Assembly (NCBI GenBank): GCA_023451825.1
Contig: JAEXYA010000050.1
Location: 62,001-126,000, forward strand
DNA length: 64,000 nt
DNA from: Pseudomonadota bacterium
GTDB lineage: Bacteria > Pseudomonadota > Alphaproteobacteria > Rhizobiales > Xanthobacteraceae
Reading direction: 5' to 3'
Part shown: piece by piece, positions 47,592 to 56,697 of the stretch
Layout: every line of letters starts with the position of its first letter
Position numbering within the stretch: the first letter of the stretch is position 1
Program-made: the position numbers and the translations under genes
Notes under the pieces: generated by a model
Database searches by the model: none
The model's input: the letters and a program-made list of their open reading frames with translations, nothing else
What the model was told of the DNA's origin: nothing

Positions 47592-48808
47592 ATAATCGTC
47601 ATTGCGAGCGCAGCGAAGCAATCCAGTTCTTGCTTCGCTTGCGGCCTTCTGGATTGCTTCGTCGCTTCGCTTCTCGCAATGACGCTGTGAGGATGTCGCT
47701 TTTTCTTCTCGCGATGTTGCTTGCGGTGGTTTGCATCTCCGACGCAGCTCTCGCCCAAAATCCGTTCGGCGCGCCCAAGGGCGCCGTGCCGGATTCGCAA
47801 GTCGGCGGCATCATCGGCTGGCTGCTGACAAAACAGTCCGAATTCTATCGCGCGATCTCCACCACCATCCGTGCCGCCAAATCCGATGGCAGCGCGGTAT
47901 GGACCTTGCTCGGCATCTCGTTCCTTTACGGCATCTTCCATGCGGCCGGCCCCGGCCATGGCAAGGCGGTGATCTCGTCCTATCTCGTTGCCAATGAAGA
48001 GACGGCGAAGCGCGGCATCGCGCTCTCTTTCGTCTCGGCATTGATGCAGGCCCTGGTGGCTGTGCTGATCGTCGGGATCGGCGCGTGGCTCCTCAATGTC
48101 ACCGCCCGCACCATGTGCAGCACCGAGCGCGTCATCGAGATCGCGAGCTACGGCCTGATCGCCGCCTTTGGCGCGCGGCTGGTCTGGGTCAAGGGGCGCG
48201 GCTTCTTCCGTGCCTTGCGGCCGTCGCTCAAGGCCGGCGGGCCGCAACTGGCGATGGCGCATGCCTCCGCGCATGCGCATAGCCATGCCCATCATCACGG
48301 CCACGATCACCATGATCACGGCCATGCGCATGCGCACGCGCACGCCCACACGGCGCATGCGGAAGCCCATGCGCATCACGATCACGCCCACCATCATCAC
48401 GCCCATGACGACCACTGCGATCATTGCGGCCACTCGCATGGCCCGACGCCGGATCAGCTCGCCGGCCCCGGTGGCTGGGCGCGCGGCCTGTCGGCGGTGC
48501 TCACTGTGGGGATCCGTCCCTGTTCGGGAGCGATCCTCGTGCTCGTCTTCGCGCTGGCGCAAGGCCTGTTCTGGGCCGGTATCGCGGCGACCTTCGTGAT
48601 GGGGCTCGGTACCGCCATCACGGTGGCGACCATCGCCGTCATCGCTGTCTCCGCCAAAGGCCTCGCATCGCGTCTGGCCGGCGGCCGCGACGGCCGTGGC
48701 GCGCTGATCATGCGCGGGATCGAGTTCGGTGCTGCGGCGCTGGTGCTGGTGTTCGGTGTCGGCCTGTTGCTCGGTTATCTCGGCACCGAGCCGGTCAGGT
48801 GTTTCTAA
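47588..48808 (+). CDS. NicO/RcnA-type metal transporter with His-rich loop
   Basis: A 406-residue membrane protein. The first 35 residues translate a palindromic DNA repeat (RHCERSEAIQ is its tell-tale sequence). Next comes a signal-like helix (LFLLAMLLAVVCISDAALAQ), then the NicO core with GIFHAAGPGHGKAVISSYL, a very long His-rich loop (about residues 224-284), and GIRPCSGAILVLVFAL. It probably exports nickel, cobalt or zinc. Translation from ATG 47588 has GGTGGA 6 nt upstream and overlaps DUF1007; ATG 47693 is the alternative start. Confidence 0.85.
   Translation: MNNRHCERSEAIQFLLRLRPSGLLRRFASRNDAVRMSLFLLAMLLAVVCISDAALAQNPFGAPKGAVPDSQVGGIIGWLLTKQSEFYRAISTTIRAAKSDGSAVWTLLGISFLYGIFHAAGPGHGKAVISSYLVANEETAKRGIALSFVSALMQALVAVLIVGIGAWLLNVTARTMCSTERVIEIASYGLIAAFGARLVWVKGRGFFRALRPSLKAGGPQLAMAHASAHAHSHAHHHGHDHHDHGHAHAHAHAHTAHAEAHAHHDHAHHHHAHDDHCDHCGHSHGPTPDQLAGPGGWARGLSAVLTVGIRPCSGAILVLVFALAQGLFWAGIAATFVMGLGTAITVATIAVIAVSAKGLASRLAGGRDGRGALIMRGIEFGAAALVLVFGVGLLLGYLGTEPVRCF
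47598..47684. repeat. Palindromic repeat, family B copy 2, inside the NicO reading frame
   Basis: An 87-bp unit from CGTCATTGCGAGCGCAGCG to TTCTCGCAATGACG. It starts 10 bases after the NicO start codon and stays in frame. Other copies are at 30574-30672 and 59232-59311. Confidence 0.9.
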
Positions 48809-48846
48809 TTGACAAGTTTGGCGCGAAGCGCGAAGCCAGCGGCATC

Positions 48847-49884
48847 ATGACCGATACACTTTCTTCCGAGAATGCACCGTCCGCCGTCGCCGCTCTGCCG
48901 GAGCGCGTCGGTGTGCTGCTGGTCAATCTGGGCACGCCCGATACGGCCGATGCCAAAGGCGTTCGCGTTTATCTCAAGGAATTCCTGTCCGACCCCCGCG
49001 TGATCGAAAATCAGGGGCTGTTCTGGAAGATCGTGCTGAACGGCTTCATCCTGAACACCCGTCCGCGCAAAAAGGCCAAGGACTATCTCAAGATCTGGAA
49101 TACGGAGAAGAACGAGTCTCCGTTGAAGACGATCACCCGCGCCCAGTCCGACAAGCTTGCCGTTGCGCTCGGCAGCCACACGCATCTGGTAGTGGATTGG
49201 GCGATGCGTTACGGCAACCCGTCGATCCGCTCGCGCATCGCAGACCTGACCAAACAGGGCTGCGATCGCATCCTCGTCGTCCCGCTCTATCCGCAATATT
49301 CGGCGGCGACGTCGGCCACGGTGTGCGACGAAGCGTTCCGCGTATTGTCCGCCATGCGCGCGCAGCCGACGCTGCGTGTCACGCCGCCTTATTATGACGA
49401 GCCCGATTATATCGACGCGCTCGCCGTCTCTATCGACAAACATCTGGCGACGCTGGATTTCGTGCCCGAGATGATCGTGGCCTCGTTCCACGGCATGCCG
49501 CAGAAATATATCGACAAGGGCGATCCCTATCAGGCGCAATGCGTTGCCACCACCGAAGCGCTGCGTAAGCGGCTCGGACCGACTGCGCCAAAACTGCTTC
49601 TCACCTTCCAGTCGCGCTTCGGATTCGACGAGTGGTTGCAGCCCTATACGGACAAGACCATCGAAAAACTGGCCAAGGATGGCGTGCGGCGAATCGCCGT
49701 CGTGATGCCCGGCTTCTCGGCGGATTGTCTGGAAACCCTCGAAGAAATCGCGCAGGAGAATTGCGAGATCTTCCTGCACAATGGTGGCGAGAAGTTTTCG
49801 GCGATCCCTTGCCTGAACGATAGCGACGAAGGCATGGATGCCATCCGCCAGCTTGTGCTGCGCGAGTTGCAGGGTTGGACCTAG
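48847..49884 (+). CDS. hemH: Ferrochelatase
   Basis: A 345-residue enzyme that inserts ferrous iron into protoporphyrin IX as the last step of heme synthesis. Markers are VGVLLVNLGTPD (21-32), VVPLYPQYSAATSAT, the metal-site histidine in SFHGMPQKY and the conserved Glu region GEKFSAIPCLND. Start ATG 48847 follows the NicO stop by 38 bp, with only a weak ribosome site. The upstream open frame overlapping NicO is not coding. Confidence 0.95.
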   Translation: MTDTLSSENAPSAVAALPERVGVLLVNLGTPDTADAKGVRVYLKEFLSDPRVIENQGLFWKIVLNGFILNTRPRKKAKDYLKIWNTEKNESPLKTITRAQSDKLAVALGSHTHLVVDWAMRYGNPSIRSRIADLTKQGCDRILVVPLYPQYSAATSATVCDEAFRVLSAMRAQPTLRVTPPYYDEPDYIDALAVSIDKHLATLDFVPEMIVASFHGMPQKYIDKGDPYQAQCVATTEALRKRLGPTAPKLLLTFQSRFGFDEWLQPYTDKTIEKLAKDGVRRIAVVMPGFSADCLETLEEIAQENCEIFLHNGGEKFSAIPCLNDSDEGMDAIRQLVLRELQGWT

Positions 49885-49898
49885 CGATCTCACTCTAT

Positions 49899-50005
49899 CC
49901 TCATCCTGAGGAGCCGCGCAGCGGCGTCTCGAAGGATGGCCACAAGCTCCAGAGCAGGGGCATCTCATGGTTCGAGACGGCGCTACGCGCCTCCTCACCA
50001 TGAGG
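49899..50005. repeat. Palindromic intergenic repeat, family A copy 4
   Basis: Orientation as copy 1, from CCTCATCCTGAGGAGCCGC to CTCCTCACCATGAGG. It lies between hemH and the SPFH gene. Confidence 0.9.
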
Positions 50006-50117
50006 AGCTGAGTTCGATGCCCTCGCTTTTCCCCGCGTCGAACCCTAAACTCCCGGTGAACGACAAAGCAGCGCGGCATCATGCGTCGCACGTCCATTTT
50101 GCCGCAGGGAGACTTCG

Positions 50118-51098
50118 ATGTCCGGGCTCGATATTTTCGTCATTGCCGTTGCTCTACTCATCATCATCACGCTGTTTGCCGGCGTAAAGACAGTGCCGCA
50201 GGGGTTTGACTGGACCATCGAGCGTTTCGGCAAATTCACCCGTTCACTGTCGCCCGGCCTCAATGTCATCATTCCCTATTTCGATCGTGTCGGCCGCAAG
50301 GTGAACATGATGGAGCAGGTGATCGAAATCCCCGAACAGGAAGTCATCACCAAGGACAACGCCACGGTCGGCGTCGATGGCGTGGCTTTCTATCAGGTGT
50401 TCGATGCCGCCAAGGCGAGCTACGAGGTCTCCAACCTGCAGCAGGCGATCGTGGTGCTGACCATGACCAATATCCGCTCGGTGATGGGCTCGATGGATCT
50501 CGACAAGATGCTGTCGCATCGCGACGAGATCAATGAGCGCCTGCTGCGCGTGGTCGATGCCGCCGTCGCGCCGTGGGGCATCAAGGTCAACCGCATCGAG
50601 ATCAAGGACATCGCGCCGCCCGCCGATCTGGTGGAAGCGATGGGCCGCCAGATGAAGGCCGAGCGCGTCAAGCGCGCCGAAATTCTGCAGGCCGAAGGTC
50701 AGCGGCAGTCGGAAATCCTGCGTGCCGAAGGCGCAAAGCAGTCGCAGATCCTGCAGGCCGAAGGCCGCCGCGAAGCTGCGTTCCGCGATGCTGAAGCCCG
50801 CGAGCGAAGTGCCGAGGCCGAAGCCAAGGCAACGGAGATGGTGTCGGAAGCCATCGGACGCGGTGACGTCGCCGCGCTGAACTACTTTATCGCCGACAAA
50901 TATATCAAGGCATTCGGCCAGCTGGCGGAGTCGCCGAACCAGAAGGTCATCATGCTGCCGCTCGAAGCGACCTCCATGCTCGGCTCGCTGGCCGGCATCG
51001 GCGAGATCGCCAAGGCCACGTTCGGCGAACAGGCCGCCGCCGCGCAGGCCGCGCGCCGCACCGGCTCGGTGCCGCCGACCACGCCGCCGCGGACGTAA
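50118..51098 (+). CDS. SPFH/band 7 protein (paraslipin/QmcA type)
   Basis: A 326-residue membrane-anchored SPFH protein with one N-terminal helix (DIFVIAVALLIIITLFAGV), a band 7 domain (PQGFDWTIERFGKFTRSLSPGLNVIIPYFD onward), a long Ala/Glu/Arg-rich helical region (AERVKRAEILQAEGQRQSEILRAEG) and a Pro-rich tail. It forms large oligomers on the cytoplasmic membrane, connected with protein quality control. AGGGAG precedes the ATG at 50118. The NfeD gene follows 10 bp later, the classic pairing. Confidence 0.93.
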   Translation: MSGLDIFVIAVALLIIITLFAGVKTVPQGFDWTIERFGKFTRSLSPGLNVIIPYFDRVGRKVNMMEQVIEIPEQEVITKDNATVGVDGVAFYQVFDAAKASYEVSNLQQAIVVLTMTNIRSVMGSMDLDKMLSHRDEINERLLRVVDAAVAPWGIKVNRIEIKDIAPPADLVEAMGRQMKAERVKRAEILQAEGQRQSEILRAEGAKQSQILQAEGRREAAFRDAEARERSAEAEAKATEMVSEAIGRGDVAALNYFIADKYIKAFGQLAESPNQKVIMLPLEATSMLGSLAGIGEIAKATFGEQAAAAQAARRTGSVPPTTPPRT

Positions 51099-51108
51099 GG
51101 ATCACGCC

Positions 51109-51552
51109 ATGGCAGAGATGTTCGTCACGCTGGGCACCTGGAACTGGCTGATCTTCGGCGTGCTGCTGATGGCGCTGGAGCTTCTGGCGCCCGGCATCTT
51201 CCTGTTCTGGCTCGGGCTGGCTGCGTTTCTCGTCGGCATGCTGTCCTTTGTCGTCACGCCGGGCTGGCAATTGCAGATGCTGCTATTCGCCGTGTTCGCT
51301 GCCGCCGCAGTGCCGATCTGGCGCCGCGTCGCGCAGCAGAAGCCCGGTGCCAATCCGAATCCGTTCCTGAATCGCCGCACCGATGCTTTGGTCGGCCGTA
51401 TCTGCACACTCGATCGTCCGATCGAGGATGGCACAGGCATCGTGCGCATCGACGACACCGTCTGGCGCGTCAGCGGGCCGGATCTTCCGGCCGGGACAAA
51501 GGTGAAGATCGTACAGGCGGATGGCGCGAGTCTGACGGTGGATGTGGCGTAG
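51109..51552 (+). CDS. NfeD family membrane protein
   Basis: A 147-residue short-type NfeD protein with two to three membrane helices (NWLIFGVLLMALELLAPGIFLFWLGLAAFLVG, then LLFAVFAAAAVPIW) and a C-terminal OB-fold domain (about 85-147, ALVGRICTLDRPIEDGTGIVRIDDTVWRV). NfeD proteins partner with SPFH proteins in membrane microdomains. AAGGA lies just upstream; the gene is co-transcribed with the SPFH gene. Confidence 0.9.
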   Translation: MAEMFVTLGTWNWLIFGVLLMALELLAPGIFLFWLGLAAFLVGMLSFVVTPGWQLQMLLFAVFAAAAVPIWRRVAQQKPGANPNPFLNRRTDALVGRICTLDRPIEDGTGIVRIDDTVWRVSGPDLPAGTKVKIVQADGASLTVDVA

Positions 51553-51557
51553 CTCAG

Positions 51558-51670
51558 CCCTCATCCTGAGGAGCGGCGTCTTCGCCGCGTCTCGAAGGAT
51601 GGCCGCATACTCCGAGCCCGGCCAATCATGGTTCGAGACGGCGCCAAGGGGCGCCTCCTCACCATGAGGG
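51558..51670. repeat. Palindromic intergenic repeat, family A copy 5
   Basis: Orientation as copies 1 and 4, from CCCTCATCCTGAGGAGCGG to CTCCTCACCATGAGGG. It sits in the convergent gap between nfeD and kdsD. Confidence 0.9.
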
Positions 51671-51695
51671 CGGAGGTTGAGGCGGGCGCGTAGAA

Positions 51696-52718
51696 CTACG
51701 CCACGCCCGCGCGCAAAAGATCGTGCAGATGCACGATGCCCACGGGCTTCCTGCCGTCGGTGACCAGCACTGCCGTGATCTTCGCCGCGTTGAGAATCTC
51801 CAGCGCCTCGCCGGCGAGGACGTCGCGGCTGATGGTCTTCGGATTCTTCGTCATCACGTCATCGACCGACACCGTCATCAGGTCGGCGCGCATGTGGCGA
51901 CGGAGGTCGCCGTCGGTGACGATGCCGACTACATGGCCGCTGGCATCGACGATGCCGACGCAGCCGAAGCCCTTGGCGGACATTTCCACCAGCGCGTCCG
52001 ACATTTTGGTGCCGAGCGGCTTGAGCGGCACCGCGTCGCCCTGATGCATGAGATCGCGGGTGTATTTCAGCAGCGCGCCGAGCTTGCCGCCGGGATGCAG
52101 CACGCTGAAATCACGCGAGGTGAAGCCGCGGCCTTCCAGCAGCGCGATGGCCAGCGAATCGCCCATCGCCAGCATCATCAGCGACGAGGTCGAAGGTGCC
52201 AGATTATGCGGGCATGCCTCGCGGGCCTTCGGCAGCGTCAGCGCAACGTCGGCCGCCTGCGCCAGCGTCGAGCCGGCTTCCGAGGTCATCGCGATCAGGC
52301 CGATACTGAAACGGGTGGCGTATGTGATGAGGTTCTTCATCTCCGGCTGCTCACCGGACCATGACAGCGCCAGGATGACGTCATCGGCGGTGATCATGCC
52401 GAGATCGCCATGGCTGGCTTCGGCAGCATGGACGAAGAAAGCCGGCGTGCCCGTGGAGGCAAAGGTCGCGGCGATCTTGCGGCCGATATGGCCGGACTTG
52501 CCGAGGCCGGTGATGATCAGGCGCCCCTTGGCGTTGCGAATGAGAGCGGCGGCTGCGGCAAAACCCCGGCCGAGATCGGCCTGCAGTGCCGCGGCGAGCG
52601 CGGTGACGCCGCTGGCTTCCGCTTCCAGCGTACGCAGCGCCGAGGCAATCGCCTCGCTGGCCTGATCGCCGACGGTCGACGTCGGGGCCTCTGAAACGGG
52701 GGTCTTGGAAAGCGCCAT
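51696..52718 (-). CDS. kdsD: Arabinose-5-phosphate isomerase
   Basis: A 340-residue KpsF/GutQ-type enzyme with an N-terminal SIS domain (LIITGLGKSGHIGRKIAATFASTGTPAFF, then HAAEASHGDLGMI) and two C-terminal CBS domains (about 215-330). It interconverts ribulose-5-phosphate and arabinose-5-phosphate for KDO synthesis in lipopolysaccharide. The start ATG at 52716-52718 has AGGA at ideal distance; ATGs at 52724 and 52742 are in frame as alternatives. Confidence 0.92.
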   Translation of the reverse strand: MALSKTPVSEAPTSTVGDQASEAIASALRTLEAEASGVTALAAALQADLGRGFAAAAALIRNAKGRLIITGLGKSGHIGRKIAATFASTGTPAFFVHAAEASHGDLGMITADDVILALSWSGEQPEMKNLITYATRFSIGLIAMTSEAGSTLAQAADVALTLPKAREACPHNLAPSTSSLMMLAMGDSLAIALLEGRGFTSRDFSVLHPGGKLGALLKYTRDLMHQGDAVPLKPLGTKMSDALVEMSAKGFGCVGIVDASGHVVGIVTDGDLRRHMRADLMTVSVDDVMTKNPKTISRDVLAGEALEILNAAKITAVLVTDGRKPVGIVHLHDLLRAGVA

Positions 52719-52922
52719 GGTCATGTCCTGCGGCCGGTCCATCGGCCCTTCAATGGCCGTCCCTTAGCATGCGGCGAGCCCGGACGCGAAACGTCCGGCC
52801 GCCAAATCTCAACGCGCCGTTAACCATAACGGTTTTAACTCCCTTAACCATGAGTTGCCGCTTTCCGGCCTGTAGCGGATATCGATCAACTCGTCCAAGT
52901 TTTTGATGGCGTTGGAGTTTTT

Positions 52923-54620
52923 GTGATCGTGAGGGCGGGTCGAGCAGACCGGACGACGAACCGCGCATGGGCGACCGGCGCGGTTTCGGCATGTCTGTGC
53001 CTCGTGCTCGCCGTGCCATCCCCTGTTTTCGCACAGGCGCTGACCTCCGATTTGCTGGCGCCGGTTCCCGGCGGCTTCGTGCAGCCGGAAAACCTGCCGT
53101 CGCGCCGCGGCCCCAGCAACGTCCTGCAGTCGCGCTCGCTGCAAGCGGGACTGTTGTCGCCGGAGCGGCAGCAGCAGCAGTCGATCATTACGCCACCGAC
53201 GCCCGCTGCATCGGGTGCCGCTGCCAGCGGCTATGATGCGCTCAACCGCAAGCGTCAGCAGGTCAAATATTATCCCGGCCAGCAGAGGCCGAAGCGTCCA
53301 GTCGGCCCGGGCAGTCCGCCGCCGCCATTGGTGCCGGAAACCCGGCCTCTGCCGCCATCGATCAGGGCTGCCAAGCCGCCGGTCGCGCCCGCCATCGCCG
53401 GCACGGTGATCGGCCAGCCCGCGCGCAAACGGTTGCCGATCGATCCGGACCCATACGCGCCCACAGGCGTCCGTGTCGGCAGCTTCCTGGTCAAAGGCGC
53501 CGTCGAAGTCATGGGCGGCTACAGCGACAACCCGGCGCGCTTGCTGCAGCCGCGCGGCTCGGCGCTCTATCAAATCGCGCCGGAATTGCTGGCCGCGTCG
53601 AACTGGTCGCGCCATTCGGTGGTCGTCGATCTGCGCGGCTCCTTCACCGGCTATGCCAAGGAATTTCCGTCGGCGGTCTTTCAGCAAGTCTCGCCGTCAC
53701 CCGAGAATGTCGATCGCGCCGAGTTCAACGGCAAGATTGCCGGGCGCATCGATGCGACACGCGACACCCGCATCAATACCGAAGCGCGCATGCGCGTCGG
53801 CTCCGATAATCCCGGCAGTCCGAATATTCAGGTCGGTCTCCGAGACTTTCCGTTGTTCACGACCACCGGCGGCACACTCGGCTTCGAACAGGACTTCAAC
53901 CGCTTCCAGCTGAAGATGGATGGCCTGGTCGATCGCACCGTCTATCAGGATTCGAAACTGATCGACGGCACGTCGACCAACAACCGGGACCGCAATTTCA
54001 ACCAGTATGGCGGCGTTGCGCGTGTCAGTTACGAAGTGCTGCCGGGTCTCAAGCCGTTCGGCGAAATCCAGGGCGACGTGCGCATCCATGATCAGCGGGA
54101 AGACCGCTTCGACTATCTGCGCGATTCCAGTGGCGGCTATATCAAGGCTGGTACGACCTTCGAATTCACGCGGCTGCTGACGGGTGAAGCGTCGGTCGGT
54201 TATCTCGCACGCAAATACGAGGATCCGCGCCTCGAAGTCCTGAAGGGTCTCTTGACCTCAGCCTCGCTGGTCTGGACGCCGACGCCGTTGACGACCGCGC
54301 GCTTCATCACGACCACCTCCATCGACGAAACCACAGTGCCCGGTGTTCCCGGCGTGCTGACGCGGCTCTATACGGTGCAGGTCGATCATGACTTCCGTCG
54401 CTGGCTCACCGCGGTCGGCAAGTTCACCTACGGCACGCAGGATTATCAGGAGAATTTCCGCTCCGATAAGCTGTACTCGATCGAAGGCAACCTGATCTAC
54501 AAGATGAGCCGCGAATTGTGGGTGAAGGCGCAGGTCCGGCGCGATATTCTCAATTCTAACGTCGTGGGCGCCAGCACGGCGGCGACCGTCGTGATGCTCG
54601 GCGTGCGCCTGCAGCGCTAG
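52923..54620 (+). CDS. Outer membrane beta-barrel protein (BBP2-like), second paralogue
   Basis: A 565-residue outer membrane protein beginning at GTG 52923 with GGAG 5 nt upstream. It has a signal peptide (VSACLCLVLAVPSPVFAQ), a Pro/Gln-rich disordered region to about residue 175, and a barrel domain marked by VGSFLVKGAVEVMGGYSDNPARL with many alternating strands, ending VVMLGVRLQR. The two-part layout matches the porin at 12214-13641, and both fit the putative beta-barrel porin 2 family. It lies divergent from kdsD, consistent with an envelope role. The substrate is unknown. Confidence 0.82.
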   Translation: MIVRAGRADRTTNRAWATGAVSACLCLVLAVPSPVFAQALTSDLLAPVPGGFVQPENLPSRRGPSNVLQSRSLQAGLLSPERQQQQSIITPPTPAASGAAASGYDALNRKRQQVKYYPGQQRPKRPVGPGSPPPPLVPETRPLPPSIRAAKPPVAPAIAGTVIGQPARKRLPIDPDPYAPTGVRVGSFLVKGAVEVMGGYSDNPARLLQPRGSALYQIAPELLAASNWSRHSVVVDLRGSFTGYAKEFPSAVFQQVSPSPENVDRAEFNGKIAGRIDATRDTRINTEARMRVGSDNPGSPNIQVGLRDFPLFTTTGGTLGFEQDFNRFQLKMDGLVDRTVYQDSKLIDGTSTNNRDRNFNQYGGVARVSYEVLPGLKPFGEIQGDVRIHDQREDRFDYLRDSSGGYIKAGTTFEFTRLLTGEASVGYLARKYEDPRLEVLKGLLTSASLVWTPTPLTTARFITTTSIDETTVPGVPGVLTRLYTVQVDHDFRRWLTAVGKFTYGTQDYQENFRSDKLYSIEGNLIYKMSRELWVKAQVRRDILNSNVVGASTAATVVMLGVRLQR

Positions 54621-54632
54621 CTGGTCGCGCGA

Positions 54633-54905
54633 TTACTTCCACTTCCGCAAAAACTTCGCCGTCTTCCGGTTGAACTTCACGCCTGATCCATCGGGCAGGC
54701 GCGTCGCCACGAATCCGGCGGCGATACAGGCCTCGCGTTGCGGCATGTGCTCGTCCGGTGCGCGGTCGGTTTCCCACCATGAGGCGCGGTGCGACGCGCG
54801 CGGCAGGGCGTCGTCGATGATCTCCTCGATGGCGTCCATGGTCAGGACGATTTCGTCCTTGGTCTGGGTTGCCAGATAGGCGCGTAAGAGATCGTAATCG
54901 GGCAC
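54633..54905 (-). CDS. Small DUF7662-like protein
   Basis: A 90-residue protein starting at GTG 54903-54905 with GAGGA about 7 nt upstream. The pattern YDLLRAYLATQ, TMDAIEEIIDDALPRASHRASWWETD, then a C-terminal AGFVATRLPDGSGVKF resembles the DUF7662 domain, a small fold with a conserved Trp pair and HR motif. It appears in diverse contexts including near nucleases, but has no established role. It converges on the porin gene with a 12-bp gap. The longer frame to 55361 is rejected. Confidence 0.65.
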   Translation of the reverse strand: MPDYDLLRAYLATQTKDEIVLTMDAIEEIIDDALPRASHRASWWETDRAPDEHMPQREACIAAGFVATRLPDGSGVKFNRKTAKFLRKWK

Positions 54906-55107
54906 GGATAGTCCTCGGCGGTTTGACGTCAGGACCGTCATACGCGGCAAAATCGATGCGCGCCACCGCCTGTCCGGTAGTCGCGCACCGAAACTGTCAC
55001 CCGTGCGAGCAGGCAATGGTTCGTTAACGAAAAGGGGAACCGTCGTCGGGTATTTAAGCGCTCGGCAAGCTTTCGCGTGCGATGCGTCGCGGCGGGAGTT
55101 TTGCTTT

Positions 55108-56601
55108 ATGAATTTTTGGAAGTCAGTGGTGGGAATGCGACGGTGGCCGTTGTCGGCAAAACTGTTGATTCTGTCGTCGCTGGTGGCGATCCTCGGCTTT
55201 TCCGCCATTTGCGGCAGCGTCATGCTGGATATGCGCCATGGCGAACAGGCGCTGGCGAAGCAGACCAGCGAGAATCTCGCCACCTCCATCGATAGCGACG
55301 TGGGCCGCACCATCGAGCAGTATGACCTCTCGCTGCGCGCGGTCGTGTCCGGGGTCAACACGCCGGAGCTCGGTCAACTCAGCCGCGAATTGCGGCAACT
55401 GATCCTGTTCGACAAGGCCGCTTCCTCATCGCAATTCGGCGCCATCCAGGTGTTCGACGCCGAAGGCGATCTGACCATCGAAGCTGGGTCGCTGGATCCG
55501 GAGAAGGAAAACAAAGCGAACGAGGATTTCTTCAAGGTCCACCGGCTCGACGGCGAGCGCGGCCTGTTCATCAGCGTGCCGCGAATGCATCGCGGCGCCT
55601 ATTCGATCGTGCTCAGCCGTCGCATCACCGATACCGAAGGCAATTTCGCCGGTGTGGTCGCGGGCTCGATTCGGTTTTCTTATTTTCTCGATCTGTTCAG
55701 CAGGCTCCGGCTCGCTCCCGGCGAGACGATCACGGCGGTTCGGCGCGACGGCGTCGTGATCATGCGCGCGCCGTTCGATCTGAACGTGATCGGCAGGGAT
55801 CTGAGCAAGATGCCAGGCGTCATGCGCGTGCTGGCGCGCGCCAATGGCAGCTATTCCGGCGTCGGCGCTATTGATCAGGTCTTGCGTCTCTATGTCTGGC
55901 GCGATGCCGGCCGGCCCCTGATCGTCATCGTCGGAAGGCCGTGGACCAGCATCTACACGCTGTGGCAGAAACAGGCATGGCGCATCGGTGCGATCATGCT
56001 GGTCCTGATCGTCTTCATCAGTGTGGGAACGGTTTTTCTCGCTCGCGAAATCAGTCGCCGCGCCAGCGCGGAAGGTCGGCTCGAACAACTCGCCACCACG
56101 GACGCGCTCACCGGCTTGCGCAATCGCCGCAAATTCGATGCAGCGATCGAACTGGAATGGCGCCGCGCCATCCGTAGCTCGAGGCAGATTGCATTGCTGC
56201 TGGTGGATGCCGACTACTTCAAGATCTTCAACGACTCATTCGGGCATCAGGCCGGCGATCAGGCGCTGATCGCCATTGCCGGCTGCATCTCAGCTGCCGC
56301 GAAACGGGCAGGCGATTGTGCCGCGCGCTATGGCGGCGAGGAGTTCGCGGTGTTGCTGCCGGGGACGTCGGAACATGAGGCGCGCGAAATTGCCGAAAAT
56401 ATCCGCCTGCGGGTGGAGCGCGTTCCTGCCGACCCTGCCCAACTGTCGGTCAGCATCGGCATCGCCAGCATGCGTCCGCTGGTGACAATGGAATGGACCG
56501 GTTTGGTGGAAGCCGCCGACAAGGCGCTCTATGCGGCCAAGGCGGCGGGCCGAAATCGGTGCGTCGTCGCCGAGCCGACGCACCGTTCGTTGGCGGCGTG
56601 A
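55108..56601 (+). CDS. Membrane diguanylate cyclase with periplasmic sensor (GGDEF)
   Basis: A 497-residue protein with a helix at about 17-37, a periplasmic sensor domain (about 38-290) of dCache style, a second helix (IGAIMLVLIVFISVGTVFL) and a GGDEF domain. The active site reads GGEEF and an RxxD inhibitory site (RAGD) lies five residues before it, so product inhibition is expected. It makes cyclic di-GMP in response to an unknown external ligand. ATG 55108 has GGGAG 9 nt upstream. No EAL domain is present. Confidence 0.9.
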   Translation: MNFWKSVVGMRRWPLSAKLLILSSLVAILGFSAICGSVMLDMRHGEQALAKQTSENLATSIDSDVGRTIEQYDLSLRAVVSGVNTPELGQLSRELRQLILFDKAASSSQFGAIQVFDAEGDLTIEAGSLDPEKENKANEDFFKVHRLDGERGLFISVPRMHRGAYSIVLSRRITDTEGNFAGVVAGSIRFSYFLDLFSRLRLAPGETITAVRRDGVVIMRAPFDLNVIGRDLSKMPGVMRVLARANGSYSGVGAIDQVLRLYVWRDAGRPLIVIVGRPWTSIYTLWQKQAWRIGAIMLVLIVFISVGTVFLAREISRRASAEGRLEQLATTDALTGLRNRRKFDAAIELEWRRAIRSSRQIALLLVDADYFKIFNDSFGHQAGDQALIAIAGCISAAAKRAGDCAARYGGEEFAVLLPGTSEHEAREIAENIRLRVERVPADPAQLSVSIGIASMRPLVTMEWTGLVEAADKALYAAKAAGRNRCVVAEPTHRSLAA

Positions 56602-56610
56602 AGCCGAGCC

Positions 56611-56694
56611 GTAGAATGGGTTCAGCAACGTGAAAACCCATCAACGGCAGCGATTGGAACGGATGGGTTTTCGCTGACGCTCAACCCATCCTAC
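56611..56694. repeat. Palindromic intergenic repeat, family F copy 2
   Basis: An 84-bp palindrome from GTAGAATGGGTTCAGC to GCTCAACCCATCCTAC, with an inner AAACCCATC/GATGGGTTT stem. It is related to 21498-21576. It fills the convergent gap between the cyclase gene and galU. Confidence 0.85.
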
Positions 56695-56697
56695 TTT

